DNA of 64,000 nucleotides, taken from positions 7,084,989 to 7,148,988 of the forward strand of contig CM022669.1 in NCBI GenBank assembly GCA_012295275.1, in the 5' to 3' direction. Within the stretch, counting starts at the first letter, position 1. Every line of letters starts with the position of its first letter. A program made the translations under genes and the position numbers. The notes beneath the pieces are model-generated. The model worked only from the letters and a program-made list of their open reading frames with translations. It had not been told where the DNA came from and did no database searches. Shown piece by piece: positions 1 through 13,011 of this stretch. Source of the DNA: Chrysomallon squamiferum (Eukaryota > Mollusca > Gastropoda > Neomphalida > Peltospiridae).

Positions 1-1039
1 TGATATATTTAAAAGATTTAAAATATTGTTTGATAATCAGAAAATATTTTATTGTATTAAATATTTGTTTATACATGTATGCTATCCTCATGTAAATATA
101 TATAACAAAAAACAAAATTAAAAATATTTTTATTTTTTTCTGAGGTATCCAAATACACAATTTCATTTTACAATAAGAACATCTTATATACATTTGTCAT
201 GATTAACAAGAAAATGTTTAAAAAGTTTTTGTAGAAATTATTCTACAAATGAAATTTATTCACACTTTACCAAATTATATAATCTGCCTATTTCTTTAGT
301 CAGATTTGTTTCAAAAAACATTTACAATCAAATTAAATGAGTGATAAATATTATTCTAATGAAGAAATAAAAGATAGATAAATCCCAAATGTCTTTTCTG
401 TTTAGAGTTATCTGTTCTTCATTAAAATTTAAAAGTTTAAATTGTTGTTTAATAATAAACTTCAATGCAGCATAATAAAACAATATTTAAAATATTTACA
501 CGATTGATATATACATAATATATATATATATATATAAAAGAAATTAAAAATGTACTTGATAATAATTTTAAAAATCCTGAATTTATAATGTAACTGGTGT
601 TGTAAATAAAATATATAATATGTGCACTTTTGGGTACTAATTTTCCATTTTAAAATTCAACATACCATTACTCCATTGGAATGTTTAACATCCATAATTT
701 AGTGTTATTTATTTATTTATGTTAATAATCACTTTTTCTAATGATCAACAAAAAAAGGTATTCCCCTGGAAAAACAACTTATAAAAATATTTGTATATCA
801 AGTTATCTAAACATATTTCCTGGTTAGAAAATAAACAGGAATTTTGCACCTAAAATCGTCTTGATCAGAATTTGAACCTTGTTTCTGTCATATAATACAG
901 ATTTAATTATTCAGGTGACATCTAATCAACCATGAAACTTTAATTACATTTTCAAAAAATCTGATTAACACTTTTACAGATGGCCATGGACAAAGAATTT
1001 TGTAATGTTTATGTTTGTTAATTTTTTTTAACTGAATTC
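1..1039. other. Sequence downstream of the RING/UBR-like gene
   Basis: AT-rich DNA with no coding exon that I can support. It follows the stop codon of the minus-strand RING gene, so part is probably its 3' UTR. Minus-strand AATAAA hexamers (TTTATT on the plus strand) occur around 708-720. A short (TA)n tract lies near 520-535. The poly(A) site itself cannot be fixed from sequence. Confidence 0.5.
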
Positions 1040-2177
1040 CTAATCACCCACTGAAATCAAACTTTGTTGTGTCATGGATTCATCTGTTTTGGTTTTAATT
1101 AGAAGACATTTTTTTTTCTTTGGACAGTAGCAGCATCCCCTGTATGGAAAAACAGTATATGTACAATTTTATATATATATATTTATAAGTGATTAAAAAT
1201 TGCATTTCTGACAAATATTCTATTACAGTTTATTTAGTTCAAATAAAAGTTTATTATCTTTTTACAATTTCATTTGAGCTATCACTTTGTTTGATCATCA
1301 CACTCTCTCACATAATAATTATATCAAACACAAATTAAATGCTGGAAATATATTGCTTTTATTTTCCTTTATTTCTGTCTTCTTTTTTTTTTCTTCTAAA
1401 CTTATTAAAAAAAAAGCGTTTAAAAATTAAACTCTTACCAAGTTGGTTGATGTTGCATGATGTAAGGTTTTGTTTCATGACCTGGGGAAACAAAATAAAA
1501 AATTTAAACAAGATAAAATTTAATATTATAGAAATAAACTTGACATTTAAAAATTATATATATATATATATATATAAAAATTTAAAAAAATAAAAATCCA
1601 CAGATGTTTTAGTTATCCTTTTCTCATTTATTTAATTATAAATACCTGCTAAACTCATTTAAACAAGCTTTGAACAGTCAGTGTTATTATTTTCAATAGC
1701 AATTTAGAAATTGTATTTTAAAACGTGTGGTTTAATATTTACCTTGATGGCAAACCTGAATACAAGATCGACAGATCCCTGAAATTAGATTAAAATTAAA
1801 AGTATCGTGTAGAAATATTTTAATTAATTTATTAATCCCACAAAGAACATGTTTGTATCAGTAATAAATGAAAAAACAATAGTAACACTAATTCTAAATA
1901 AAATAAAATGAAATAAAATAAATATAAATAAAAATAAATGTTTTACTGCACAGTACACAAACATAAATATATAAATTTATTTTCAAAAATACCTTCATAA
2001 ATTGAATAATTAAAATAATAAATAAATAAATAAATACAATAAAAACATTTATAACAGTAAGATGATGTGGAAAAAGAAAATCAAAAAAGAATAATTAAAG
2101 GCCGAAAATATTAAAGTAAGTAAAGGTTTAAACAATCCTCTGTGGCAGAAAATTATATTTAAATATTTATATTACAT

Positions 2178-2237
<60 letters not shown>

Positions 2238-2483
2238 TACAATAAACAAAGAAAGAAATAATAAAGAAAAATAAACTGGAATAAATAAGATTAAAAAATA
2301 AATACTTTTTAGGAAGAAAGTGAAAAATAAACATCTCTACTCACAGTTGAGTCTGCACTGTAAACAAGAAAAGTAGTCGACTGGTCGACTGCCCTGAGTT
2401 TTGTAAACTTCAACAAAGCAAATCTTCGGTTTATCACTTTCACACTTCACACACTGAATCAGAACAATCTCTGTACCTGGTTT
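1040..2483 (-). CDS. Exons 11-14: UBR-box-like Cys/His module and stop
   Basis: Four exons (2483-2345, 1778-1743, 1481-1439, 1139-1040) encode residues 315-419. The pattern YFSCLQC, ICRSC, VCHQGH and GCCYC matches the spacing of the FBXO11-type UBR box (RCHTC, ICVNC, KCHQGH, CDCG). UBR boxes bind zinc and in several UBR ligases read N-terminal degrons; whether this one does is not known. The intron between exons 10 and 11 is filled by about 0.8 kb of imperfect AAT repeat. Confidence 0.75.
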
Positions 2484-2495
2484 CTGAATAATAAC

Positions 2496-2532
<37 letters not shown>

Positions 2533-2784
2533 GTAATTTTAATAATAACAACAGTAGTAGTAATAATAATAATAATAATAATAAATTTAATAATATTAAT
2601 AAGTAAAATGTAATAATAATAACAATGATAATAATTATGATGATATACGTCAAAATAATAATGACATTAATTATGGTGATGATAATAATAAATGCATTAA
2701 TACTAATATATGTGTAATAAAATAATAAAATAAATGTAATAAGAACAACAGCAACAATAATATTAATAAGAACAACAACAATAA

Positions 2785-2824
<40 letters not shown>

Positions 2825-3300
2825 TAATAATAATAATAATAGTGGTAATAATAATAAATTTAATAAATTAATAACAAATGTAATAATAATAACAGTGGTA
2901 GTAATAATAAATTTAATCAAAATAATAATAACATTAAATATGGTGATAATAATAAATGCAATAAACAATGATAAAATAATAAAATATGATGACAACAATA
3001 ATATTCAAAATAATAATAATAATAAAAATTAATTAATGGTAATAACAATAATAAAATGCAAGTATAATAGTGGTAGTAATATAAATTTAATAAAAATAAC
3101 AAAAATAATAATAACAATGATAATAATTATGATGAACAATCAAATAATAATGACAACAGCAACAAATAAATGCAATAATACTAATATGTGTAATAAAATA
3201 ATAAAATAAAAATAATAAGAACAACAAACAATAATAATAATAATAATAATTTAATAATGAATATAATAATAAAAAATTAATTTTAAAATGATATATACTG

Positions 3301-3339
<39 letters not shown>

Positions 3340-5985
3340 AAAAATAGTAATAATAAAAATAAAAATAAAATCTTAAATTCTTCTCCCACCCAAAAAAAAA
3401 AAAAGAAAGAGTTTAACCATATTTAAAAAGAAATATTTCAGGTTTAATTTTTTTTTCTTCAAAATATTTTATTTTAATCTCTCACCATTCCATACTGAAT
3501 TACTGGTTTGGTTTGCCAGGTCACTTGGTGGACATCAGGGTACATGTCTGGGTCAATGGGACCAGACAGGAGACTGGCCAGTTCACACTGACTACATTTA
3601 GAGAGTGGTCTGCAAAATATGGAGAAAAAATTAAATAAAATTCAAAACTTAACTAAACATTTTTTTTTTAAATATCAATAAAATTAAAGATTAAGTTCAC
3701 AAATTGATTAAAAAAAGATAATTAAACAAATAAAAATAAATAGTATTTAAATAATATATATAAACAATAAAATATAACTCAAAAAAATTTAATAATAAAA
3801 AAAAAAAAAAATAATAATAATAATAATAAATAATAAGTAAAAATAATAATAATAAAAATAAACAAAACATGAAATATAATAATAACAAGTTTGTAAAAAA
3901 ACACAATAAAATAATTAAAAAATAAAAACAAGGAAAATAAATAAAAATTAAAATTAAAATAAATTAATATAAATTACTAATGTAAAATGTAAAATGCAAC
4001 ATTTACCCCACAAGAAGAAGTTTTCCAGTACAGTCCCATGTGCACACAGGATCTCCTCTCTCCTCCAGAGTTCTCTCAACCTCTCTCTGAATGACTTTTA
4101 TACTACGTCATAACAACAATCATTTATTTTATTAACAGAACTGACAATAAATAAACATAATAAAAATATAAACAAACTTAAAATAATTAATATCACTACA
4201 GTTATAAATGGCAACAGAGATAAGTTGTTCTTGGTTAAAACATCCAACCACCAAAAAAATTAATCATAAAGTTACTTCCCTTCCCTGATTTCTAAAAACC
4301 AGTTATCTCCCTTCACTTACCGATGAAAAGAGATTTAAAAATCACTAAAATATAGACAAACTTTATTTATTGTTTACATACTGGCCTGTTACAATGTTTG
4401 TGGGATATTTTAATTACATATTTTTACCACTTTGATGTATCCCAACAATTTTATAATTATACAGCAGAAAAGTGAAAAAAGTTACCTGTCATTTGCTTGA
4501 ACTATGATATCAGGGATTCTAATATTTTTCTCAACAATGAATACTGAGACATTTACTGGTAATATCTCTAAATTAGGAATGTGATTCTGAAGATATCTGG
4601 AAAAAGAAAAAGAAAAGGGAGATAACTGGTTTAAAACAAGGGGAGATAATTGATTATTGACCATTTTATTAAGTAATTAAAAACAAAGATAAATGTTAAC
4701 ATTATCCTACATTTATAGTTAAATATTAAAAGAATTAAATTTCATTAAATCTAAAAATATTATTACATTTAAAACAAGCTGTATAAATAAAGATCAGTTA
4801 ATTCTTCTTCTAATGCTCATTCTAAAGAATTAACAACAATTTTAATTTAATTTCTTATAATGATGCTCATTACTGTTACCTGTCGTATGCATTAGCAACA
4901 AACTGGTTACACAGATCAAGTTCCTGATTCAGAGATTCGACTCTTTCTTGAAAATTCTTTTCTAAATCAGCTGTTTTTGCTGCTATATCTGAAATTAGCA
5001 TCATTAAAGTTATCTATGTTTATGTCTTTCTTTATATGACTGTGTGGGTGTGTGTGTGTGTCACAAGAATACATATTCATTTAAATTTTAAAATCTAATC
5101 ATAGGGATCCATTTTGAATTGGTTCATTATTATTAGTTATTGTTATTGTTAATGATATTGTCATATTATTATCATTAATGTTGTTGTTGTTGTTGTTGTT
5201 GTTGTTATGTCTAATGTAACAACATACCAGCTGAGGATAAACCATCGAGGTGTAAGGAATCAATGGATAATTTTAGTTGTTTTTCCAAAAACTGTTTTCT
5301 TTTTGTGAAGTCATTTTTTAAACCCTAAAATGGAAGGATAAAAGAGAAATTAAAGAATTTACAAAATATAAAAAACTGTTGAAGCTTTCTGTAATTTGTG
5401 ATTAGCAGTAAAAAAAATTAATAAATTTAGGAATCCTATAAAACAGAAAGTTTTGGAGTTATGTCTTTTTTTTTTCTTCTTCTTTTTTTTTAACACAATT
5501 AACAATATAATTATTACAAAGTCATAAATAATAGTTTTATTATCTGAAATATTAAAACACTTTATTTCTAACATATTAATAACACTGGAAATATTTCATT
5601 ATAATGTGAGTTAAAAAAAAATAATAATAAAAAATTAAAACCTAAGCTATTTATTTCATGTGTGATTTCCCAATCTAGAAATGGTGCTCCATGACAGGCT
5701 TTTCTAAGGCTGTCACATAATACATACATTTGTATACAAATGCACAAATACACACACAAAAATATAATCACCATCAAACTATTTTGTGAGAGGAAAAAGT
5801 ATATGGAAGATATCATTGAGCGAAAGCTGGTTTCTTTTCTGTTAAAAGCTTTACTGAATTTAATAACTGTTAGGATTTATGGTTTAATCCTATTTTTCAT
5901 ATAAATCTCACCTGAAAATATCTTTCATGTGAAGCTAGACTCTGTTTCAAGTGTTCTAATAAAAAAAAAAAAAAATTTTAAAAAA

Positions 5986-6030
<45 letters not shown>

Positions 6031-9000
6031 CATAATTTTAATTATTGTAATAATAATAAAAGATAATGTAGATGTTAGAAAATATAGTTTTAGTTTATAT
6101 TTTTATTAGAAACACAGCCAATAAAGTCCCTGTGAAATAAGTTTAGAGAGAACAAAGAGTTTAAAATTTTATATGTTTAATTTATGTGTTAATTTTGCAT
6201 TTTTGTTTTCTTAACTCATTGACAAATTAAAATGGAAGATACTTGAAGCAAACTGATAGAAAAATAAACTGAGTGTAAATGTTTGAATGATGAATGAATT
6301 ATTATTCTGATTTACTAACGAAAACAAATTAAAAAGTTCAAAAATTATTCATTTAGAACAAAATAGAAATTGTATCATAAGTAGTTACACTTAGCAGAAG
6401 AAACTATTTTATAAATTAAATGAGCAAGTTATCAGCACATAAAAAAGATTTACAAAAACTGAGTAAACTTACTTTTTAAAACATTTTCCACTGGTGAATA
6501 TTTTCTGTTAGACAACTCTGAATCATTGGAAGCTGAAAGCAAATACATATTAATAATTATCTTTCATTTATATTTATATTTTTAGATTTTCTTTATTACA
6601 AAAAAAACAAAAAAACAACAAACAAACATGTTAAGAATTCTTGGATACACTATTTTCATTCTTTCTTTCTTATTTTATCTCTCTCAAGTTATACTCTCAT
6701 TTGTTTTATTATCTTCATACAGTACAACATAATTTCACTCAAACAATATTGGTATTCATATATATATATATATAGACACAAACGTGTGTATATTAATACA
6801 TACATACACACACATAAACACATATATGTATGATATAGATACTCTTATCTTCAATAACTTTGCTATCAATCTCTCTCTCTCACTCACACACAGACAGACA
6901 GACACACACACACAGGCAGATACACACATACTTATATACACACAAACATAAAGCTAAAACCTAAAAATATTAAATTAAAAACAACAACATAATTTACCTG
7001 CATTGATTAAGGTTTCAAAGTATACTGCCTCTGCTTTTTCTTTTTCATTATTTATTGTTGCTGCAAATAATGAAGGAAAATCCTACTCATATTTGTATTG
7101 AAAAATAAAACAATTTATTCAAAAGAAAGCATCTACGGATGGTTTGCTAGAAAACAGTGACAAAAATATAAAATATTTCATCATTTCAGTGTATTGACAA
7201 TGGAAAATCATATTTTCTCTGTTTATTTATAACAGTTATTTCTAAATGTTTATGTAATAAGATATAATCTATATTCATATTTAAATTAATAAATAAATTA
7301 TATATATACAAACACACACACAACTAACTAAGTATCTATGTATGTATGCATGTATCTATCTATGTATATATTTTAATTAAAAATAGAATTTTTATAATAA
7401 AAATAATAACAGCATGATTATCTAAAATAAAATAATACTAAATGTGAAACTATTAACAATATATATAAAATACCAAAACAAATTTTTTTTTTAAATTAAT
7501 AATACTGTTGATAATAACATATGTATTATTTATATGACAATCAGATCCATTACAGCATAAAAAATATGTATAGGATTAAAACTCATGAATAACAGTTATG
7601 AAAAAAAATGATATCTTTGTGATTATCAAGTTACCATTAAATTTGTTTTTTTACTGCAGGTATCACATTCACAAAGTGCTATGACAATATCAACACTAAA
7701 ATACAATGATGTATTATTAAACTGCTGTGCCTACTAAAACACAGATACTTTTAAAAATGATAAAACTGAAATTTAAAGTAGTGTGGTATATACCATAGTT
7801 TCACCACATGAACATGTAATATAAAATGTGTACTAAGCAGAGATATTTATAAGATTATCAACTAATAGTTACAGGTCAGCCTTCACTAATATGGCACCAC
7901 TGTGATCTGCAGGTTAATGATTTTGCTGCATAATGGAGTAGTTAGGTTTGAATACACTTAATTCAGTAACTCTCTACCTCAACCTGCATTTGAAATATCA
8001 GTAAATACTGCTATCAACATTGTTTTTACTTCTGTTTTTTTTTTTTTTTTTTTTTAACAACTTAAGCTTTTTTTTTTAATAGACAATACACAGTTTTCCT
8101 TTTATACAACAAGCATTTCGTTTATTCATTAAAACCATGGGAAAGGTTAAATGTTAAACAATAAAGGTTATAACAATAAACAGAAAGAAATAAATTGGAA
8201 TGGCTTGCTTATACAGTGATGCCAACAGTATTCATGTAGCACTGAAAATTAATGATAAGTTTGTGTAGTATCCCAGGAAGTATGAAATACTTTTAGCCAA
8301 AATTTATGCCAGACTGCTGATCAAAATGGATTAGTGACTTCCAAATTAGTGATGGTTGTTGATCTGAACAAGTGGTTTGGTATGTACTGTGTGTCAGAAC
8401 ATTAACATGTAATATACATATTAAAATATAGATAACTATAAGATCACAGGATGAGAATCCATTAAATGAAATGCTTGGGATTGAATGTGTTTTGGATTTT
8501 GGAATATAAGAAGGTAGCCTGAGAACAGAATCTAAGTAAAATTCCATTTATTTTTTTATATAATACTTTTTAATCATTTTGGGTAGAGTCCTAAAATTGT
8601 AAGATATCTGCTGCTCAGAAAAAAGTTTTTTTCAGAGCTTTTTGGTTTTCAAAATTTTGGATAATGGATCTTGAACCTGCATCAAACTCATGGCTACATG
8701 TGTTTTGCTTCAATATGAATATTTAATATAAAAATATTTAAACACAGATACCTATGAGATTATCAAACTAGTCAGCTATGACTGTTTTTGTGTAATATAA
8801 AAATATTAAAACACAGATACCTATGAGATTATCAATATGAAATATTAAAACACAGATACCTATGAGATTATCAAACTGGCAGTTTGACTGTTTTGGTGTA
8901 ATATAAAAATATTAAAACACAGATACCTAAGAGATTATCAGCTATGAGTGTTTTTGTGTAATATGAAATATTAAAACACAGATACCTATGAGATTATCAA

Positions 9001-10269
9001 ACTGGTAGTCAGCTATGAGTTTCTTGGTGTGCACTGTGGTGGTACAGCATGGACAGCTGTGGTTTCTGTCCACCCACTCAGAAATACACTTGTTACAGAA
9101 CCGATGACCGCATGGTGTGATCATCGTCTTCTTCATGTGATTCAGACATATTGTACACTGGAAAAACTCCTCTAGAGTAGAAACCTGGCAACACAAAATA
9201 GAGTTTTGTAAACATCTGATAAGAAAATTAATTTAAAATGCAAAAAATCATAAAATGTAAGACTTTTGTAAACAATAATAATAAATAAAAGAAAAAGAAA
9301 AAATTTAAATGTGTGTGTGTGTGTGTGTTTGCTTTTTATATAAATATTCTTCTATTTAAAACACTAATTCACACCACTGAGGATACATTTATAACAAAGT
9401 AAAAAATTAAATGACAAATATTATGAAATAATAATAATAATAATATAAAAAAAAACAGAAGAAAAAAATCTGATCAATATTTTATTACAAGTAAGTCAGT
9501 TTGGCATAACTTGTTTGGCATAACTTGTTTAGCATAACTTGTTTAGCAAAAGGTAAACAACATGTATGTTAAGAATGTTTATACAAACGACCACTTGCTT
9601 ATCAACAAGAATATGTTTACGGCAGGAAGTAGAAAAGGAAAAATAAAGAAAAAAACACAGGAGTGATACCAACAATTAAAATGTGTTCCTGCTATTAACA
9701 ATTCGTTCATTTGTTTAAATTGTATTCTACATAAATAACAAGTGAATGATTTTATTCATGGAATTTGGAATGTTTTCGCCACTCTTTCAAACATGCAAAT
9801 CCATGTAAAATAATTAGGCATATGTATAAATATACTCATTCACGAAAATGGATATTGCGATCGACCACTCCTCAGACTAGCGTCCAACCATCGATATATA
9901 CTAGTAGATAGTTCTTGAACAGGAAGATATTTTTTTTTTACATAACATTTCTAAATAATTTCTAACTTTTCTTTCTATTTCATCATAAGATACCTAAATA
10001 TTTGATTTCTTTTTAAATTTAAACTGTCGGTAAATAAATAAATAAATAAATACAAAATAAAAAATTATAATAAATACTTCAGCGAAAATAGTTACTTTTA
10101 TTTTCGAGCAGTGCTGTTGTATAATTTCCACAATATACCCTAAGGTGTTTTACTGGTATTAAAGTATATAACAAAAACGAAAACAGTCACAGTATCGATT
10201 TATACATAAATTTATGGTTTAGAGACTTACCGGTACCACTAACGGTAAATCACCAGCTCTGACTGCCAT
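1040..10269 (-). CDS. RING-finger E3 ubiquitin ligase with C-terminal UBR-box-like module (14 coding exons)
   Basis: Probable E3 ubiquitin ligase of 419 residues. Coding exons, 5' to 3': 10269-10231, 9184-8986, 7060-6998, 6532-6473, 5955-5912, 5324-5228, 4988-4880, 4596-4486, 4102-4007, 3609-3486, 2483-2345, 1778-1743, 1481-1439, 1139-1040. All junctions are GT..AG, phases agree, and the total is 1260 nt. Residues 23-60 form a C3HC4 RING (C23, C26, C38, H40, C43, C46, C57, C60), including the CGHRFCNKC core. The middle (about 80-250) is charged and probably helical. Residues 325-398 hold a Cys/His cluster with C354xxC357, C363xxC366, CHQGH (370-374) and C389/C390xC392, laid out like the UBR box of FBXO11. 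I know no named vertebrate orthologue. The ATG at 10269 is the first start and is followed after 13 codons by a good donor. Catalytic role rests on the RING family; substrate is unknown. Confidence 0.85.
2178..2237. repeat. (AAT)n microsatellite
   Basis: About 20 perfect AAT units in the intron after exon 11 of the RING gene. Confidence 0.95.
2487..3260. repeat. Large imperfect AAT/ATG-rich low-complexity block
   Basis: Nearly 800 bp built from AAT/AAC/ATG trinucleotides with frequent single-base changes, filling the intron between exons 10 and 11 of the RING gene and starting 4 bp upstream of the exon 11 acceptor. The long Leu/Ile/Tyr reading frames here come from the repeat and are not genes. 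Confidence 0.9.
3301..3337. repeat. Poly(A) tract
   Basis: About 37 consecutive A residues on the plus strand at the end of the AAT block. Confidence 0.95.
5990..6030. repeat. (AAT)n microsatellite
   Basis: About 13 AAT units in the intron upstream of exon 5 of the RING gene, next to an A-rich run. Confidence 0.95.
8724..9022. repeat. Tandem repeat containing copies of the exon 2 end and its splice donor
   Basis: Five irregular units of about 45-68 bp share the plus-strand core AACACAGATACCTATGAGAT and usually the following TATCAAACT. On the minus strand each core reads as the end of exon 2 (GATAATCTCATAG) followed by its donor (GTATCTGTG). The rightmost unit overlaps the real exon. The four intronic units are degenerate copies that still mostly keep the donor. 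Confidence 0.85.
8986..9184 (-). CDS. RING-domain exon (exon 2 of the RING/UBR-like gene)
   Basis: This exon carries the whole C3HC4 RING finger, which recruits E2~ubiquitin in this family. It reads VSTLEEFFQCTICLNHMK and ends in DNLI before the donor GTATCTGTG at 8985. Its last ~30 nt and its donor are the right-hand unit of a tandem repeat that continues into the intron (see repeat 8724-9022). Confidence 0.92.
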
Positions 10270-10807
10270 GACTGGACCCACTGTTATTGTGCAAATATGT
10301 CAACAGCCTATGATGTTTTCTATTTTTAGTAACGAAATCCTCGATGACGTATTAAATATATCTATATGGGAGATAAATAGTCGCCCCAACTTATTTTGTG
10401 TCAAGATAGATTTTACCTAATTTAAAAATATTTTTAATAAGCTTTATTTTTGTATTTGGAGATGGAAACTGTACTGGGTTTTTTTGTTGGTTTTTTTGTT
10501 AGGGTATTACTGATTTTATGTTATTCAAATACCATTTTTGACTTTTAATAAAATTTTAATCTAATAACAACAACAACAACAACAATAATAAAAGTTGAGA
10601 AAAATTGCTATGTAATATTTTGAATGATGAAACAATAGTAATTATTAAAAATAAATAAATTTAAAAAATAAAATAGTGAGGCTCTTACTCTCAATATTCT
10701 TTTTATACAAACAAGAGATGATTCATATACAGCAGAATGCTGAAATATAAATTCAGCTGAATATTGTTTGCGTAAATTATAATTTTAACAATAACAAATA
10801 CATTTGA

Positions 10808-10852
<45 letters not shown>

Positions 10853-11674
10853 AAGACAACTACAGAAATAAATAATGAGACGGCTTCAGAGTTCGCATAT
10901 TTGTTAACATATCGATATTAAGAATACGTTCACAAGCATTTTCTGTAATATAACACATTGATTATTGATTTTATATTATTCAAACAACGTTTTTGACTAT
11001 AAATAATTTTTAAACTAACAACAACAACAATAATAATATGAGGGCAATTGCTATGTAATATACTGTATGATGAACAATAGAAATTATTTTTAAAAAATAA
11101 ATAATAAACGTGAGGCTTTTACTCTCATTATTATTTATACAAATCAGAGATGATTCATAAATAGCAGAATGCTGAAATATAAATTCATTTGAATATTATT
11201 TACATTATTACAATTTTAGCAATAACAAATGCACTTTATTATTTTTATTATTAGTAGTAGTATTATTAGTATTATAAAGACAACTACAGAAATAAATAAT
11301 GAAACGACTTCAGAGTTCGCATTTTGTTAACATAACGATATTAAGAATAAGTTCACAAGCAGCTGAAATATCTTCGAAATATTTTTATAGCATTTTCTGT
11401 AGGATAATATAAAGATAATCATTCTGGACAAAAAACTATGGCCAGCAATACAACCTCCCACGACCCATTCCGAAAAAGTAAATATATTTGCATAGACAAA
11501 ATTTATTCGGGTTGCGATGGAATAAAACTGAAAGAAACGGGTACCTAAGCGTGATATTCAAGTTAGATAACTCTAATAAATTAGTTTATTTTAGGGGTGT
11601 AAAACGGGAAAAGTCTACTGAAAATGTCAAATGTACTATTTTAGCATAAGTTAAAACATTTACTTATTTTAATC
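10270..11674. promoter_or_regulatory. Head-to-head intergenic region between the RING gene and SNX24
   Basis: About 1.4 kb separates the ATG of the minus-strand RING gene from the ATG of plus-strand SNX24, so both promoters should lie here. I see no coding exon. Most of the interval is the tandem duplication described separately. Calling it a bidirectional promoter is an inference from geometry. Confidence 0.5.
10503..11365. repeat. Tandem duplication, two diverged copies of ~0.40-0.45 kb
   Basis: Copy 1 is about 10503-10945 and copy 2 about 10964-11360. Shared landmarks in the same order include TTTTTGACT, (AAC)n, ATTGCTATGTAATAT, AGAGATGATTCATA, AGCAGAATGCTGAAATATAA, AAAGACAACTACAGAAATAA and TTCAGAGTTCGCAT. 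Each copy has its own ATT/AGT trinucleotide tract. Confidence 0.9.
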
Positions 11675-12372
11675 ATGTTAATACGAGCATCAATTCCGAG
11701 TTATAGAAAAATAAAAGACGACACAGATGAATCGTACACGGTAAATATTTTTTTTCTGCTTCTATCAGAATATTTAATATTTTTACTGTCGTCAAAGTCA
11801 ATATCAGAATATGAAAAATAATGAATCTTACGATTAATATTATCAATTTCATATCATTATAAATTATTATTACAGGTTTTCTGTATTGAAATCTGGGTAT
11901 CAGGTAGACGTCACTGTTTGGAGAAAAGATACACAGAATTTGAAGAGCTACATAAACAGGTTAATTGATATTTCATTTATTTTAATTAATTAAAAATATA
12001 ACAAATATTTTCAATAATAATAATAATAATAAATAATAATAATAATAAATACATAATCAAATTCATTATTATTTCATTTGATTAATTATAATTAATAGTA
12101 TACAGTTTGATTATTATTCATGATTTTAACAAGTAACTCAAATGTAAATTAAGATAATAGTAATTAATAGTTACCCAGTCTATATACATATATATATATA
12201 TATAAATTAAAGCAAAATGTTTAATTTCTGCCACTTCAGCTATTTTCTGTAAATTGTATTTTAGGGACTGCACATTTTTTTATGTGTTTATCTGTTTGTG
12301 CATGTTCAGTTAAATGTTCTTGTTTTTTTTGTTTTTGTTTTTTTGTTTTTTGAATTCTTATTTGATGTCTGC

Positions 12373-12425
<53 letters not shown>

Positions 12426-12972
12426 CATATGTGTGTGTGTGTTTTGTGTGCATGCGAGTTTCATTTTAATATTATAAGTGCTCATGATGAAATATGATTT
12501 GTAACTGTAAAAAAAGTACTAATTACTTCCTGAATTGAATTATTCACTCTCAGATTATCCCCATTGAATATAATAGAAGTATTAGTATTTATGACATGAT
12601 AACTACTATATAAATCTCTATATAATGAATAAGTACTTAAGTATTTTAAATGTTTTAGTTATCTCAATTAAACTGTATGAAGGCAGCTACTTTATTTTAT
12701 TGTTATTAAAAAAATAAAATAAAATAAAAAAGTTAAAAAGCTGTATTTAAGGATATATTATGGATTTGAAATTTTTAAAAATAAGTATTTTTTCAAATTG
12801 TTTTCTGAAAGTTTAAGGTAAAAGAACATCAAAGTCATTAGTCTCATAAATCTGTTTCAAAATTTTATTCAGAATATTATTTCATAAATTTTAATTTATT
12901 TCATATTTCATCAGTGAAAAAGATTTAAGATTTATATACTACACTTATCCAGAGCCCTCTTTTTATGTGTGT

Positions 12973-13011
<39 letters not shown>

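Noticed and set aside
2459-3389. Several minus-strand frames rich in Leu, Ile, Tyr and Phe
   Set aside because: They are translations of AAT/AAC trinucleotide repeat and poly(A). Only the small exon at 2483-2345 in this area is real.
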